This document shows, piece by piece, positions 5,670 to 6,721 of a stretch of DNA of 6,721 bases (the stretch's first letter is position 1; the number at the start of each line of letters is the position of its first letter). Source of the stretch: an uncultured Gemmatimonadaceae bacterium (lineage in GTDB: Bacteria; Gemmatimonadota; Gemmatimonadetes; Gemmatimonadales; Gemmatimonadaceae); the NCBI GenBank assembly GCA_955652265.1, contig CATPBD010000113.1:1-6721 (forward strand), read 5' to 3'. Both the position numbers and the translations under genes were made by a program. A model generated the notes under the pieces. The model saw only the letters and a list, made by a program, of their open reading frames with translations, was not told the DNA's origin and searched no databases.

Positions 5670-6721
5670 TGGCGGAGACCAAGATGGTGAATCTCACGAT
5701 CGAGGGGCGCTCAGTCAGCGTTCCCGACGGCACGACGATTCTCGAAGCCGCCAAGACTGCGGGCATTCTGATTCCGCACTACTGCTATCACCCTGGGCTT
5801 CCGATCGCTGGTGTGTGCCGCATGTGCCTCGTCGAAGTCGAGAAAGCACCAAAGCTCGCTCCTTCGTGTGCGACCAACGTCGCCGAAGGGCAGGTGGTCC
5901 ACGTCCATTCCGAGAAATCGCTCGATGCGCGCAAAGGTGTGCTCGAGATGCTCCTCATCAACCACCCGCTGGATTGCCCGATTTGCGATCAATCGGGTGA
6001 ATGCGAGCTCCAGGACTACACGTATCAGGAAGGCCGCGAGGACTCACGCTATCGCGAGCCCAAACGCTTCAATCCCGCCGAGGATTTTGGCGGTGACGTG
6101 ATCTACGTCCCCAACCGCTGCATCCTGTGCACGCGGTGCGTCCGCTTCATGGATGACGTCGCGCATGATTCAGCTCTCAACGTCAGCGAGCGTGGCGACC
6201 GCGCGCTGATAGGGAAGTTCGAAGGCAAGGATCTCACGCATCCATGGGCCGCCAACGTTGTGGACCTCTGTCCGGTCGGCGCCTTGCTGTCAAAGGATTT
6301 CCTCAACAAGGCGCGCGCGTGGGAGCTGGATCGCACCGCTTCCATCTGCCCGAACTGCACGCAAGGTTGCAACGTGATCATGGAGACCCGCGAAAATCAA
6401 CTCGTGCGCATGCGTCCGCGCCCGAACGAGAACGTGAACGGGTTCTTCATGTGCGATTGGGGCCGGCTCAACTACCGGTGGATGAACGAGAAAAACCGTG
6501 TGCAGCAACCGATGGTTCGGCGGGGGAACGGTCTTGCGCCGACGAGCTGGGATGTCGCGATCGCTGCGGCCGCGCGTGCGCTGAATGGAAAGAAGGTTTT
6601 CGTCGCCGCCTCTCCAATGCTATCCAATGAGGCGCTCTTCCTCCTGACTCAGCTGATGCAGGGTGGAACCGGTGCGTTTCGAGTCACCGAAGGTTCTGAG
6701 GCTCCGCTCCCAGGCGTAAAG
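5669..6721 (+). CDS. nuoG: NADH-quinone oxidoreductase subunit G (3' end outside window)
   Basis: N-module subunit (75 kDa homologue), the electron wire between NuoF and the Q module. 351 codons are visible and the frame is still open at the edge. An N-terminal [2Fe-2S] ferredoxin domain holds N1b (Cys39, 50, 53, 67). The His-Cys3 domain holds N5 (His99, Cys103, 106, 112). N4 uses Cys151, 154, 157 and 201. CPNCTQGC (227-234) with Cys262 supplies all four ligands of the off-pathway cluster N7, present in E. coli and Thermus but lost in mitochondria. After residue ~275 the molybdopterin-oxidoreductase-like domain begins. Two starts are possible. The ATG at 5669 overlaps the nuoF stop (TGATG). 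The ATG at 5684 (residue 6) has GGAGA at 5674-5678 five bases before it, and MVNLTIEG is a typical NuoG beginning. Residue numbers use the first start. Confidence 0.96.
   Translation, partial: MAETKMVNLTIEGRSVSVPDGTTILEAAKTAGILIPHYCYHPGLPIAGVCRMCLVEVEKAPKLAPSCATNVAEGQVVHVHSEKSLDARKGVLEMLLINHPLDCPICDQSGECELQDYTYQEGREDSRYREPKRFNPAEDFGGDVIYVPNRCILCTRCVRFMDDVAHDSALNVSERGDRALIGKFEGKDLTHPWAANVVDLCPVGALLSKDFLNKARAWELDRTASICPNCTQGCNVIMETRENQLVRMRPRPNENVNGFFMCDWGRLNYRWMNEKNRVQQPMVRRGNGLAPTSWDVAIAAAARALNGKKVFVAASPMLSNEALFLLTQLMQGGTGAFRVTEGSEAPLPGVK
5674..5678 (+). promoter_or_regulatory. Possible ribosome binding site for an alternative nuoG start
   Basis: GGAGA precedes the in-frame ATG at 5684 by five bases, whereas the upstream ATG at 5669 has no clear site and relies on the TGATG overlap. 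Either could be the true nuoG start. The proteins differ by five residues. Confidence 0.4.

Overview
This window holds the first half of a bacterial respiratory complex I operon (NADH:quinone oxidoreductase, type I NADH dehydrogenase), nuoA-nuoB-nuoC-nuoD-nuoE-nuoF-nuoG. All seven genes are on the + strand, and nuoG is cut by the right edge. A divergently transcribed dcd gene (dCTP deaminase) lies at the left edge on the - strand. All genes are recognisable from family signatures. I see no mobile element, CRISPR array, tRNA or rRNA, and no sign of recent transfer.

Layout: positions 1-39 are too short to interpret. dcd occupies 40-594 on the - strand. The 195-base gap 595-789 separates the divergent dcd and nuoA starts. 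It must carry the nuo promoter unless transcription enters from elsewhere, and it contains a weak sigma70-like candidate (717-745), a perfect GTGAAA/TTTCAC inverted repeat (762-775) and a small GC-rich hairpin (635-650). From 790 to the end the sequence is essentially all coding. Successive nuo genes overlap by 10, 4, 0, 4, 1 and 1 bases (A/B, B/C, C/D, D/E, E/F, F/G), so this is one transcript with probable translational coupling. nuoC uses GTG and nuoE uses TTG as start codon.

How the genes work together: NuoE, NuoF and NuoG form the NADH-oxidising N module (FMN, clusters N1a, N3, N1b, N4, N5 and N7). NuoB, NuoC and NuoD, with NuoI presumably further downstream, form the Q module (cluster N2 and the quinone pocket). 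NuoA is a small subunit of the membrane arm beside the quinone cavity. Nearly all cluster-ligand cysteines expected for the visible subunits are present, so the enzyme looks functional. NuoH to NuoN are not in the window and are expected to follow.

Organism: a GC-rich free-living bacterium with separate nuoC and nuoD genes. NuoD lacks both the Arg and the His that tune cluster N2 in mitochondrial and E. coli-type enzymes, which fits a menaquinone-using lineage better than a proteobacterium. The style resembles Gemmatimonadota or a neighbouring soil phylum, but this is a low-confidence impression. I do not see a previously undescribed system here. The points most worth a second look are the NuoD residue changes around N2, the single amber codon separating in-frame nuoC and nuoD, and a cysteine pair in a predicted periplasmic loop of NuoA.
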